From: Cystobasidium ongulense
Taxonomy: Eukaryota; Basidiomycota; Cystobasidiomycetes; Cystobasidiales; Cystobasidiaceae
Direction: 5' to 3'
Length of the DNA stretch: 64,000 nucleotides
Assembly: GCA_022835595.1 (NCBI GenBank)
Contig: BQUP01000006.1
Coordinates: 1,005,307 to 1,069,306, forward strand
The notes under the pieces were generated by a model. That model had not been told where the DNA came from. It saw nothing but the letters and a program-made list of their open reading frames with translations, and did no database searches. Of this stretch, positions 1 through 10,710 are shown in pieces. Position 1 is the stretch's first letter. Each line of letters opens with the position of its first letter. The position numbers and the translations under genes are program-made.

Positions 1-1723
1 ATGGTCGTCGCAACAGTGCTGGCGTTTTGTGTAGTCGAACCCTTCTCTGTGACCAAGCCGACGCGGATCTGTGCAAATTTGAGAAAAGGAAGACAATCAG
101 CAATCTAGCAGGAAGATAATAGCCATAATATCGACACGCACAGGTCTCCCAGCAATCTCGAAGCCATTCATACGTTCCAAGGCTTGTTGAGCATCGGTAA
201 GCTTGCTATATCTGACCGCAAAACAGGGTCAGCGCCAGCTCAGATGTACACGCAGAAGCCATACTCACTGGACAAAGCAGTAACCCTTCGACTTCTGCGT
301 CAAATTGTCGAAGTGAAGATCAATGGAGTCAATGGCTCCGAAAGGTTCAAAGATCTGACGAATGTCATTTTCTCGCAAGGAGAAGGGTAGCGAGCCGACG
401 TAAATACGATTCCAGGGTACTGGCGAGTCGCCACGCGCATCGGAACCAGGTGGACTACACAGACACTCATAAGCCAAGTTAGGACAAGGGTCAAAACATA
501 GGGTACTTACATTTGGATGTGTTCAGGCACGCTCTGTCGCTGCTGCACTAGTCCAGCCTGTCGATTTCGCTCAGCTTCGGTGTATTGCACAACTATGGGT
601 AGACCCAGCAGCTTTGTTCCTGTGAGATTGATAGCTTTTCGGACGTCGTCGATATCGATAAATTCAACATAGGCGACACTGCAGAGACGGAATGTTAGTT
701 GACTCACGCGGGCCAGCTTTTTTAGGTTATTACTCACCCCTTAGATCTTCTCGACACTCTGTCCAGAATGACACGAGCGTCTCGGACCTTGCCCACGTTT
801 TGTTCAAAGAACTGGAAAAGCTCGCGGTCTCCAATACGGGCAGAAAGCTGAGTAACGAAAACAGACCTTGCTTCGCGATCTTCTTCGGTCATCCTATATG
901 TGCAAAGGAATGTAATCCGTGAATATGCTGGCACACAGGAACAGCCGAGAGAGCTGCGCTTTACCTTTCGCCGGAAGGTGGACTGGCACCTCTTGCGTCG
1001 CCCCTGTCTCTTTCTCTATCGTCTCTTCTTCTTGTATCTCGTCGGTCTCGGTTGTCGCGTCCATAGGGTCGTCGTTCTCGGTCGTCTCTCCTCCTGTCGG
1101 GGCGGTCGTTGCGTCGTTCCCTGCTGTCATCACGCCTAGAAGAACGGTGAGAAGATCGTCTGTCATCTCTATCATCACGGTGTTCAGACCTGGAAGGAGA
1201 ACTTCTGCGTCTCTTGCGATCATCATCCCGGTCGTCCCCCGCTCTGTCTCGCTTGCTTGAGGAGCTGTGTACAGAGCGTCGGTCGTCTTCATCGTCGCGG
1301 TTTCTTCGAGAGCTCTTTCGACTGTCACCGTCTTCTGCTCGGTCGACTCGAGGCGTTACCGACCGGTCTCTTCTTCGTCTGTGGCTGCGGTGGGAGGATG
1401 TGTGAGATCGTGCAGAAGGCGAGGCAGCATCTCTGGTGAAAGCGGAAAACATCAAGAGAATGAAGGCATTAGATTGTTACCCAAAGTCTCTTCACATTCA
1501 ACAGTTCTCACCTTTTACGTTCCGACTTGCCCTGACATCGAAGAAGGTCAAATTTGCAAATGAGATCAGCATGGCAAGGATAGACGGGCAAAAGAGCAGC
1601 GTAGCTACTTACCTCGTCGCTAGAAACATCCTTGTGACCATTTGATGGAGACTGTGCAGTTGTTGCCTTCAATGCAGCGGCTTCGGCCTTGCCTCCTTCG
1701 AGAAGCTGTTCAATCTCGTCCAT
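1..1723 (-). CDS. RBM39/CAPER-type splicing factor, 3' end outside window
   Basis: Nuclear SR-like RNA-binding protein of the RBM39 (S. pombe Rsd1) family, which helps 3' splice-site recognition beside U2AF. The start ATG at 1723 opens a short acidic exon. An Arg/Ser/Asp-rich exon follows (about 966-1437), full of RRRDRS-like and RDD stretches. RRM1 has RNP2 VFVTQL and, after an intron, RNP1 with KG-VAYVEF. RRM2 has IYVGSLPF and KGYCFVQ and ends with ERMNGFEIAGRPVRV. After a further intron IRVGLVTEKG matches the RBM39 linker before the C-terminal U2AF-homology domain, which lies beyond position 1. At least seven exons; donors are seen near 1612, 966, 739, 515, 268 and 146. The phase of the first intron did not close cleanly by hand, so that junction is approximate. 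It starts divergently 204 bases from eIF3k. Confidence 0.88.
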
Positions 1724-1927
1724 CGCGTCTGAGGAGTGTTGAGCGGTGTGAGAGGTGCACAGGTACGAAGCTTGAGAGTGTGTGGTGTATACCTTGCGAT
1801 GATGCGCAGTGGCTATCTGCGTCTGTTTTCAGGTGGTTGGTCGTCGGAAAGAAGATGGCAGCGGCTTGACCACCTCGACTTTTATGAGATCCAGCTCTGT
1901 CTTTAAGCAATTCCAACTAAAGCAAAA
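1724..1927. promoter_or_regulatory. Divergent promoter, RBM39-like / eIF3k
   Basis: These 204 bases separate two divergent start codons, so both core promoters must lie here or overlap the 5' exons. I see no clear TATA element or named factor site. Both flanking genes are RNA-metabolism housekeeping genes, which fits a shared constitutive promoter (inference). Confidence 0.5.
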
Positions 1928-2890
1928 ATGGCAACATACGCACGGCCAGAGTCGAGATCCGACGAGGTGTAAGCTGCCTATATCCATCTTTAAGCTGGTG
2001 CTGTTGCTGAGAATGCCTGCTTGTCATTCCTCAGTGACCAGCTGATCAGCAGCGTCGCTAGATACGACCCCCAGAACGCCAACATTCTCGAGGAATACCT
2101 CGGCGAGCAGGTGAAGAATGACACATACGACCTGATGGCCAATCTGGCCCTTCTCAAGCTGTAGGTCGTACCCAGCTGTCCTCCGCGCGGCGTGTAGGCG
2201 TACAGCTGACGCCGGCCCAAAATTTCGGGATTCCAACAATACAGCATCCAATTCAATCCCGAAATTGTACAAGCTAGCGACGACGAGACAGACTCGGCGG
2301 ATACCACACAGCTGGTGCTCGTTAAGACCATCGCTCACGCACCATTCGACGCCGACTTCTCGCTGTCTATCGCACTGCTAGGCGACCGCATGAGCACGCT
2401 ATTGAGCGGTGATGAACAGCTTACAGCGTTCGAGACTGCAACGCAACTCTCCCTACTTCTACGTGAACGTGACTTTTCCAAGTTCTGGTCAACACTCAAC
2501 TCGTCGGACGTTCAGAATGGCCCGCTATACCCCGCCATAGCGAGCTTGCCTTCGTTTGCCAACCTCGTCCGCAAAAGCATCGCAAGGTCTATTGCCAATA
2601 CTTTTAGATCGTTACAAAAGCAAAGGGCAGAGCAATGGCTTGGATTCACAGGCCAACAAGCCGGAGGACTTGAGTCTTTCGCGAAGGAGACAATGGGCTG
2701 GTCTATTGAAGGCGACAGCGTGAGAATACCCAGCAATGAGGCAAACGACCCAAAGAGCACGGTTCAAAGCGAAACCGTAGATCTCAGCCGTAAGTCATCG
2801 TATGTTCCAGGCTGTATCGCTATCTGAAACACCTGACACTCTTTATTTGCAGGTCTTGTTCGAACTCTCGCCCAGTCAGTGCAGGCTTAG
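1928..2890 (+). CDS. EIF3K: Translation initiation factor eIF3 subunit K
   Basis: Accessory subunit of the eIF3 complex that binds the 40S ribosome; CSN8/PSMD8/eIF3K PCI-like family. Exons are 1928-1968, 2035-2160, 2245-2789 and 2853-2890, giving 249 codons, against about 220 residues in animals. Diagnostic stretches are RYDPQNANILEEYLGEQ, NDTYDLMANLALLKL and QFNPEIV, which align with the human RYNPENLATLERYVETQ, AYDLEANLAVLKL and YQFNPAF. The first exon is only 41 bases and the last 38. The intron 2 donor is a weaker GTAGGT. Presence of eIF3k is notable because S. cerevisiae has lost it, whereas many other fungi keep it. The stop lies 58 bases from the stop of the convergent aminotransferase. 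Confidence 0.92.
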
Positions 2891-2948
2891 ATTGTAGTTT
2901 GGGATCAGGTGTAGCTTTGCAATGAATGGTTTTGAGTGTTGCATGGTA

Positions 2949-4436
2949 TCAATCTTGCAGCTGTCGAATGAGTTCATCCAACAAGAGCAGCCTCTCTTCC
3001 AGCTGTCTAATGGCATCCTCCCCGACATTCGAGATGCTGACTCGCAAATGCTTCGAGTTGACCTGTCCGAACGAATAGCCGGGCAGACAGATTACTCCCA
3101 GCTTGCTAGCAAAAATCTCTCCGATTTCTAGCGAGTCCATACTGAGATACTCGTAGGGGTGTTTGATGAAAGCATAGTATGCTCCTAAGCCTTCAATTCG
3201 CCATTCAGGCGGCGAGTCTGCTCCTGGCAGCGGAGACCTCTGTGACAGTGTGGAATTCACCGAGTTGATAATCTGACTGAACAGTTCCAGCTTCCGTAAC
3301 AACTCTGCCGCGCGGTCGGCACGCCACTTTTTCTGCCCTTCATCGGCTATGGCCCAAATGAGGGTTTGTTGAGCAGCCCGGGGCGGGCAGATAATCATTG
3401 TATCCAGGACTTTAGAGACTTCGTCTTCCAACAACTCTTTTGATGCTATGATTGCACCAACTCGGTGGCCTGGAATAGCGTATGATTTCGAGAACGAGTA
3501 CAGACTTATGAGGGTGGACTCCCAGTCGGGCTTGGAGAAGAGATTGTGTGATGGCCCGCGCCTTGGTGGTACAAAGTCTCGGTATGTCTCGTCCACAATC
3601 AATGCAATCTTTTCCTCTTTGCATAGCTCGTAGAAAGCCTCTAGTACAGCCGCAGAGTAGATGGTTCCAGTTGCTACAAACGATAGCGTTAGATAGCGTC
3701 GCAGAAGTTGGTGCAAGGATAGAGCGCAGAAGCTTACGATTGTTGGGCGACACCAACAAAATGGCCCGAGTACTTTCATTGATCAATGTGCGGGCTTCGT
3801 CAACCGATGGTATAAAGCCCTCCTCTTTCGCTTCATATTGACAGTCTAGAGGCTGCAAACGGACACCGAGCATGTCTAGACACATTGAATGGTTGAAGTA
3901 GAATGGTGTTGGAACTCTGTGTATGCAATGGGAAATCAGGCTACTCTTCCCACAGAATGGTATCATAGCTCGCCAACAAACTTGCATGATCTCATCACCG
4001 GCTCCAGCAAGAGTTTGGATCACAACTTGCGCAGCCATGTTACAGCCAGCCGTGATGGCGATATTCCTAGATGAGACACTGCCTTGACAATTGTATGTTT
4101 CGTTGATGTCTTTGGCCAGGGCTTCCCGGAGACCTTGTTCGCCGGAAAGATCACCGTATTTCGCATTCTCAGGGTCAGAGGCATTATTTGCGTGGTGCTG
4201 CAAGTATTTCTCGTTTGGACCAACAGCTGGAACTCCCTGTTACGGTGAGAATCAGCTGGCATGCATGCGGTATCCTGCTGGCACTATAGCTCTCGATGGA
4301 CTTCATCACCCACCTGTGACAGTTTCAAGACCGGGCCATGCTTGCCGTCATAGCTATCCGCCCAGGCTACCGCTGCTCGAATGGGCGCTGGGTCCGTGGC
4401 AGTCAGGTATGAATTTGTTGAATATGCCAACGGCAT
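2949..4436 (-). CDS. PLP-dependent class I/II aminotransferase
   Basis: Fold-type I aminotransferase that moves an amino group between an amino acid and a 2-oxo acid. The start ATG at 4436 is the first in frame after an upstream stop. Exon 1 (4314-4436) ends with GPVLKLSQ and joins GVPAVGPNEKYL at 4236. Visible motifs are the glycine-rich turn YGDLSGEQGLREAL, the PLP-site ITAGCNMAAQ, SPNNPTGTIYS across a spliced junction near 3670-3740, IVDETYRDF with the PLP-binding Asp and Tyr, and the catalytic lysine in SFSKSYAIPGHRVG. The stretch near 3925-3990 reads through in frame as an insertion before PTPFYFNHSM. A short intron there would restore the family spacing, so that part is uncertain. Substrate is not predictable; kynurenine- or aspartate-aminotransferase-like enzymes are nearest. 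Confidence 0.88.
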
Positions 4437-4580
4437 TGCTTTGGCGAAATGCTCTAGTGGCAAAACAGGCGGAGATGTCGGTACAAAGCAGAGATGCGAA
4501 GAGACTTCGAGAAAGCTACAAAACCATTAAAGCTACATGCGTGACAAGTCCTGAATACAACAACAGGAACCGGTACAGAG

Positions 4581-5855
4581 CTAACCATCTATTTCCATTT
4601 CTTCGTCGATATCCATACTGTCGCGATCATCGGATTGAGCCATCGCGGTTTCCGTCTGAATTAAGCCTCTCTCATCTGGCAGCTCCTGTATTCTCACATC
4701 ATTCGAGAATGTCCCTTGTTCGCTATTGTCATCTTCATCAGGCTCTTCAACTATACCAAAGCTGAGGGGTCGATATAAGACAAGACCCCGTTCTCGTATG
4801 CCTGCTCCGGCTGTAGTGGGCCCTGCTGCTGCCAACAATCCTTCGCTGACTGGCTTGTGACCTAGTCTCTGCAACAATTCTTGCTTGCGAAGGTGGTCAC
4901 GGAGACGCTTGTTCATTTGAATCGGTCTGGCACCTGTTCGAAAAGGTGTACCGACAGTGTCATCGGTGTCCGAGGAGGAAGGGGAGTTTCCCGGCGGTGT
5001 TACACCAGAAAGATCGCTAGAAGTAAGGTCTGTATCGCTAGTTTGCGTCGTATTGTCCTCGTCGGAATCTGACAAACTATCAACGAAAACCACGTGAGGT
5101 CTTGCGGGATCATAACGCGGCGCTGGCTTCATGTCGGCATCGCTGCTGAAAGAGGTTCTTCTCGCTCTATTTCTACTACTGCTTCTTCTGCGGTGAGCAA
5201 CACTGTCGGCGATGGATTGTGAGACTGTTGGTGTCCCATCACGTCGTCCGCGGGGAGTATCGAAGGGAGAAAAGCTAGAGAGGCGACCTCTTCCCGTAGG
5301 CGTAGGCACGGCTTCAATGATTGGGCCTTTTGGTGGTATTGGAGTGTACTGAGGGGAGTCTGCGATGTACTCTTCCGGTGCGCTGTTCTTCAGTGACAGA
5401 TTCTCGAAATGCGGCTCCAGATCAGGAGGGAGAGCAACTTTGCCAGAGTTGCCTTTACGACGCTTTGGAGCAGCTAGAACTGCGCTTCCTGCCTCTATGT
5501 TGTCGTCAGGGAGCTGTATGCTATGATTGTACGGTGTTGCTGCTCCTCCGCCGCCAAACGGCCCAACAGCCGGGTCTGTGTCATCATCCTCTAGAGGATG
5601 CTTTTGCTTCAGGCCTGTGGGATAGCCTGACCACGCGAATGGTACCTGTTGCATCGATGCTATACAGTAGAGGCATCTGTAGTACCAGCTGTGTGACTTG
5701 TTGCTATTCCCCCATTTCGTGAGATTTGAGGAGAACTCAAGAGGAATACATTTGGTAACTCGCGAAGATGCTGGAAAAGACTCGACACGATCATCAGGCG
5801 GTTCCACCATTCTCAAAGCAATGCAATACGAGGCAACTGATCGATTAGGCTGCAA
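4581..5855 (-). CDS. Hypothetical acidic Ser/Pro-rich protein
   Basis: I do not recognise this protein. It is an open frame of 424 codons, or about 408 from the internal ATG at 5806. The 5' part (5650-5760) may hide an intron, because a second in-frame Met starts MQQVPFAWSGYP just downstream. Visible traits are a Gly-rich patch, a basic KRRKG motif that could be a nuclear signal, an RRRSSSRNRARRTS cluster that looks like a kinase target, several SD/TD acidic serine runs, the helical segment MNKRLRDHLRKQELLQRL, and an acidic tail ending MDIDEEMEIDG. The composition suggests a disordered, phosphorylated nuclear regulator (inference). It lies 145 bases upstream of the aminotransferase start on the same strand. 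Confidence 0.7.
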   Translation of the reverse strand: MQPNRSVASYCIALRMVEPPDDRVESFPASSRVTKCIPLEFSSNLTKWGNSNKSHSWYYRCLYCIASMQQVPFAWSGYPTGLKQKHPLEDDDTDPAVGPFGGGGAATPYNHSIQLPDDNIEAGSAVLAAPKRRKGNSGKVALPPDLEPHFENLSLKNSAPEEYIADSPQYTPIPPKGPIIEAVPTPTGRGRLSSFSPFDTPRGRRDGTPTVSQSIADSVAHRRRSSSRNRARRTSFSSDADMKPAPRYDPARPHVVFVDSLSDSDEDNTTQTSDTDLTSSDLSGVTPPGNSPSSSDTDDTVGTPFRTGARPIQMNKRLRDHLRKQELLQRLGHKPVSEGLLAAAGPTTAGAGIRERGLVLYRPLSFGIVEEPDEDDNSEQGTFSNDVRIQELPDERGLIQTETAMAQSDDRDSMDIDEEMEIDG

Positions 5856-5949
5856 TTAAAATGGGCGGGTTTGGGTTTCTTTGCTCTTGTTCAAACGCTG
5901 TTGAGCACTGTGTCTATTGGCTACACGCATCTAATGATTGCTATCAATT

Positions 5950-7733
5950 CTAAATCATTCTCTGTGTGACAAGAGCACCCATCAAATCTGCATCTTTGAT
6001 GGTCACATTCTCGTCTGTAAATTCCTTCTTGGGGAAAGCTGTCATGAGAATATAGGATCTGGTAGCCATGCCTGGATTGGAAGCGTTGATGTAGCTTCTA
6101 ATGTCCGCTACAGTATGTGTTTCCTGATTGAATTGGGCGCGAAGTCTAGAGCCGTCACCTAGTCTGATTTGAATATTGGTGACGGGTTTGGATTGATCAA
6201 CCTCGAATGAGGCGTTCGTTGTTGAAGGAGTTGCAGCCGATGCTGGAGCTGGAGAAGCGGGCCCACTTGGCACAGCTGAAGAGGTTGAAGAGCTGGATCC
6301 TAGAGCCCTTCCAGTACCGGAAAAAGGCTTGGCAGGCTTCTTAGGCGGCGCGACATACTCTTCATTGGTTCGCTTTGCAACTCTGAGCTCGACTTGCTGT
6401 CCGAAACGAACGTTCAGGACATGCTCTGGCGCAGTACCGTTCTGTATTGCTTGCAGCGTAGCAGCATGTTGCGGGTCATCGTAGCGCATCAGTGGGCCGT
6501 CTTCAACCGAAAAACCGTCCCTCCAGAGGGTGAGATGTCTTGTGACTGACTCCTCTTCATAATCTTCAGGGAGATCGCGGCCATCTTGCGGAGGACGTCT
6601 TGCCCCGCGCCCAAAGAGGCCTCCCAAGCTCGGGAATCCGCCAGGCATCATGCTACTTAGACCTCCTAGCCCGCTACCGGACGGTCCTGAAGCATCCGCG
6701 GGTGATGGTGTATCTTCTGCCGGCGTTTCAGCACCGAGGGTGAAGCCTGCAAGCGTGAACGAATTCAGATCAAAGAGCGAGTGTGTAATTGCGATAACCT
6801 CATACCTGATCCGCCAAAGGCTGGCTTTGGCTTCTCCTTTTTCTTGTCCTCCTCTGCCTCGCCTCGAGCTGCGCTTCCCCTGCGACAAACCTCAGCGTCG
6901 GTAGCTGAAAAGCTTGCATACATATAAGAGATGACTCACTGCGCGGCTTTCTTCAGAAGATTCCTAACCATCTCGTTTGGAGCATCGATCTCTTCGTCAT
7001 CATCGTCCTTGCGTTTGGTGGGGTCTTCAATGTTGATTCCGCTATAGCACATCAGTTAAAGCAGCATATATTAGTCACACGTACGGAGCAACCTGTCACA
7101 AAATTGATTGACTTGCCTGCGGTCACCGCCCGCAAACCACTCCTGGGGCTTTTTCTTGTCGTCCTGTTCGCCACTACTTCCGCTCAAAGTAGCGAGTGTA
7201 GCGAAACGACTGTTCTGAGCGGGAGCTTTCCTTTTTGTTCCTTGTGAAGTTGATGAAGAACTTTCTCCTCCTACGAAGCTGGAAGTCGCTCCGCCAATGT
7301 TTGCGCCACCGAGAGTGTTTCCACCGAGCGCTTGACCGCTGGCAGGAGGGGCTAATGCTTGTTCAGTCGGGAGAAGGCTGTCATGTTCGTCTTCTTCCAT
7401 GTTATCATCGTCATCGTCGTCCACACTGACTCCGGCAGCACCAGCGTTACCGGCAGTACCAGCAGCACCATCAGACTCGAAGAACGTCGACATTGCCATC
7501 TGCAGAAATAAATATGAGCTCAAGTCATATGGGCAAGGATGATCATTACTAACGTCTAGATCTCCATTGGCGGACTGCAGGAAGAACTGTGCCTGCTCCA
7601 CGTTGGCACCAGTGATTTCTATGTAAAGTAAGCGATTACGTACCAGGACATCAAAGGAACATGAGCCGTGAGCAATAGACAGCAAGTGGTGAGTTATAGA
7701 CTAACCTGTGAACTGGGCAATCTTGTCGTCCAT
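5950..7733 (-). CDS. SHP1: Shp1/p47 UBA-SEP-UBX cofactor of Cdc48
   Basis: Adaptor that links the Cdc48/p97 ATPase to ubiquitinated substrates in ER and Golgi membrane fusion, autophagy and PP1 regulation. A 28-base first exon (7706-7733) encodes MDDKIAQFT and joins EITGANVEQAQFFLQSANGD, a UBA-type domain. An acidic DDDDDDNMEEDE linker and an SSSSTSQGTKRKAP segment follow. The SEP domain runs from SVTRHLTLWRDGFSVEDGPL through NVRFGQQVELRVAKR. A Pro/Ala/Ser linker leads to a C-terminal UBX domain with IQIRLGDGSRLRAQFN and the end IKDADLMGALVTQRMI. This order is typical of p47/Shp1. There are at least six exons. Confidence 0.93.
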
Positions 7734-8088
7734 GTTGCTTGAATGTTGTTGAATGAAGCAGAGCTGGTCGATTGCGTCCGAGCAATGCTGTGACGCGGCG
7801 GCAAGTTGGCTTCGGGACAGTCAGGTCAGTAGAGTCCGCCTGAACCCAGCAACGTCCTTTACGTCTCTACCGAACTTGACTTACATCACTTACTAACAAC
7901 GCAGCGATTAGCTTAGCCAGGTTAGACTGTTTCACGTTTAGTCTGTCGGGCTTGCAAGGTTGTGGCAACGGAAAAGCCCTTCAAGTCGAAAGACACCAAG
8001 CACCAGGGAGCGCTTGCAAAGGAATGTATTACTCGCATTTACACTCTCTTTATTGTAATTAAGACGAAGGATACTGCGGTGTCTCCGA
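7734..8088. other. Intergenic, Shp1 promoter side
   Basis: These 355 bases lie between the UAP1 stop and the Shp1 start, both on the minus strand. They should hold the Shp1 promoter and the UAP1 3' end. I see no supported gene or RNA. Confidence 0.5.
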
Positions 8089-9651
8089 CTATGACGAAAT
8101 CTTCGCTAGCTGGTCCTGTGTTTCAACGTCGTGACTACCTTCTTTAATAGCTTTGCCTTTTACCACCTCTAAATCTTCACCTGCGTACGAAACAAGTGGG
8201 CTCAACTCTATCTCGGTTCCCGCCTCCACTGTAGCGCCAGCATCTAGAAGCCAGCGTCGCTGCAGTTCAAGTAGGTCTCGCCTGCTCGTTTGAGGATCAT
8301 CACTTCCAGTTCCTGGAGCGTTCTTCAAGGGCGAAAACTCTGCCTTTCTATCTACTTCGAGGATGGCATGCTCCGAGGTTTTAGGGTCCAAATATGGGAG
8401 AACGTCAAAGATGAACAATTCCAACTTCATTCCATTCGGCTTTTCTGGTTTGACGATCTCGCCAGACTCGAGATCAACGTGAGCGATCTTTTTTCGGGCA
8501 ATATGATATGCCATCGATGAGGACTCTCGTCCTATGCGGTCGAGGAAGGCGATATTGTAAAAATGGTTGGCGATGTTGGCCGCTCGGAATAGAAGATCGT
8601 TGCTGTTCGAGTTGGGATCGCGTGCTTCGGAGAGATCCTTGCTAATTTCAGAATATTCTATCACATTCCACTTCTTGTCCTTCAATGCGACGACTCCAAC
8701 ACTTTCGCTTGGATCTAGCTTCTTGACAACCTTGGTTCCACAATGCGCCTGCTTTGAGATGCAATAGCCCAAGAAGGTAGGATCGCCAACGCGTGCAAGA
8801 CAGTTATCTACGCAGTAGGCATACAGATACTGTATTCCGCGCTTCTTCATGTCGGATATAATAGAGAAGTCCTGGCCTGTAGCCGTTGTGGACCGAAGGG
8901 CGGCGTAGATTCCACCGTTGCCGTCAGGTGCGACTGCAACAGATCCTTTGGTGTCTAAGAATATTTTACCCTCGTTTGTGAGAGCTGGTAGGACGCCTGC
9001 ATGGACGTACGTACGAAGCCTCTTCAGCACATGTTACTTCAAGTATGGAAGGCGGCGAGAAGAATTGCCCGTACCTTGGTTGAAGAAAACGACATTCTGC
9101 TTGTCCAGACCGAAGTATTCGTTCTTCTGGAAGAAAGCTTCTGTGGCTTTTCGTGTCGGGCCACTAGTCATTACGTACCATGGAAGGGTGCCTTTTGCAA
9201 GTTTTTGTAATTTGCCTATGCGCTCAGCTTGAAGCTGGAATAGGGACTTGCTGCTAGGTAGGCCAATATCGTAACAGCCTTTCGGTTCCGACGATCCCAG
9301 TCTTGTTCCCTGACCTCCAGCTAGCAGAATGATACCTACTTTTCCTTCATGTATCGCGTCCAGACCTCGCTGTCTCCATTCAGCGGCCTTGTTTGGATTG
9401 TCATAAGGCGTCTCGACACTGCCCGGTGGGGGAGGCTCAACAGCGGCAGCACCAGGTCCAGCAGCTCGTGCTTCGGCATCTGCAGAGATGGAGAGCTTGT
9501 AGATCTGGTTGACATGCTCTGGATCTATGCTGTCTAGCTGCTCGAGCAGGTGTGTCTGCTGCTCGTTCGACAGGGTATCATAGAACTTGAGAACGTGTTC
9601 CTGGCCAGCCGAGGCGTAGCGGTCGTATACATCCTGGTATGCAGCGACCAT
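8089..9651 (-). CDS. UAP1: UDP-N-acetylglucosamine pyrophosphorylase
   Basis: Makes UDP-GlcNAc from UTP and GlcNAc-1-phosphate in the cytosol, the last step of the hexosamine route feeding chitin, N-glycans and GPI anchors. Exon 1 is 9075-9651 and exon 2 is 8089-8996, joined by a 78-base intron, giving 494 codons, close to the family length. The nucleotide-binding signature is LLAGGQGTRLGSSEPKGCYD followed by IGLPSSKSLFQLQAERI. PWYVMTSG, FFQKNEYFGL, FFNQGVLPAL across the splice, APDGNGGIYAAL and YCVDNCLARVGDP are all characteristic. The start MVAAYQDVYDRY is chosen because it fits family N-termini; an in-frame extension to 9717 is possible but does not look conserved. Confidence 0.96.
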
Positions 9652-10710
9652 GGTGATGTTCCAAGCGTGTGCGACGAAATAGGCGAGCGAAGCAAAGCAG
9701 TGTCGCGACAATTGCAAGCCTCGGAGGCTGGCTCAGGTCAAAGTGGCGATGGAAATGCCGATCAGGCGTTAGGGTTAATGAGCCGAATTGAGCAGATAGG
9801 CACTTGTCTTCGGACTTTAACTTATGTCTTCGGGAGAAATTAGTTTCAAGAGAAGAGCAGTCATATATGCGAATCTTATGTGGATTTACAGACTCGTCCT
9901 TGCTGGAGCGGGTTAAGTGGTCACTTCGGTCGCGAGAAATGGAAAAGCGAAGGGAATGTCTTGTGATGATGCAGCTGCATTCATGCATGGAACAGATGAG
10001 TTGATGAACAACAAGGGAAGGATTTAGCTGTTGAACAAACAATGTCATTGTCGAACGTCAAATATAACGATAGATTTAACTTCATACAGGCAGGCCGACA
10101 GAATCAAGTCATGTGTCTCCCGAGACGATAGAAGTCTGGCAGTACAGTAGGGTTCAGCGTCCCAATAAAGGCATTATTGTAGTACTTTTCAGTGACTCGG
10201 ACAACCAACAGAAGCGCGCGCTTAGCCTCTTGCTTGCTTTCTGTGTAGCGGTTGATCGAGAGGAGAGTGCGACAAGTCACACATTCTCTCTTTCTGTCTT
10301 TCAATCAACCTCAAGTCAGAGCCTCTGCCAGGCAATTAGTCCACTCCACTCCCGCCGGGAGCAGCGGAGATGAAATGGCGTCTGATTGATTGACGCACTC
10401 GTCCGCGCCAACCTCCACTGGCTTCTACTTTCTTCAAAGCGCCTATATCGACAGGAAAACGTGACAAGACCCTGCCAGCTCTATACAGCTTACAGCATCT
10501 GCGCATGAGCTTCTTCTCACCTGTAGAGTGCGGAAGTGTCCTCTTCTCGACACCGTCGATATTCCGGTGGCATTCTCCTGCAATTTGTCGATTTGGCTAC
10601 CCATAGAATCCCGCAACTTGGTACAAGCGCGTCAAACACTGGCTCAAATACCCTGGACAGGCATTACCTCGGAGCTTGGGGACGAGAGAGGATAGAAGGA
10701 CGAGTCACCA
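9652..10710. other. Long divergent intergenic region, UAP1 / FAR1-like
   Basis: About 1.06 kb separates the UAP1 start from the start of the tandem zinc-module gene. It should hold both promoters and leaders. Several ATGs occur on both strands, and the open frames present start at weak codons or lack splice and composition support. No tRNA, repeat or known operator is seen. Confidence 0.45.
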
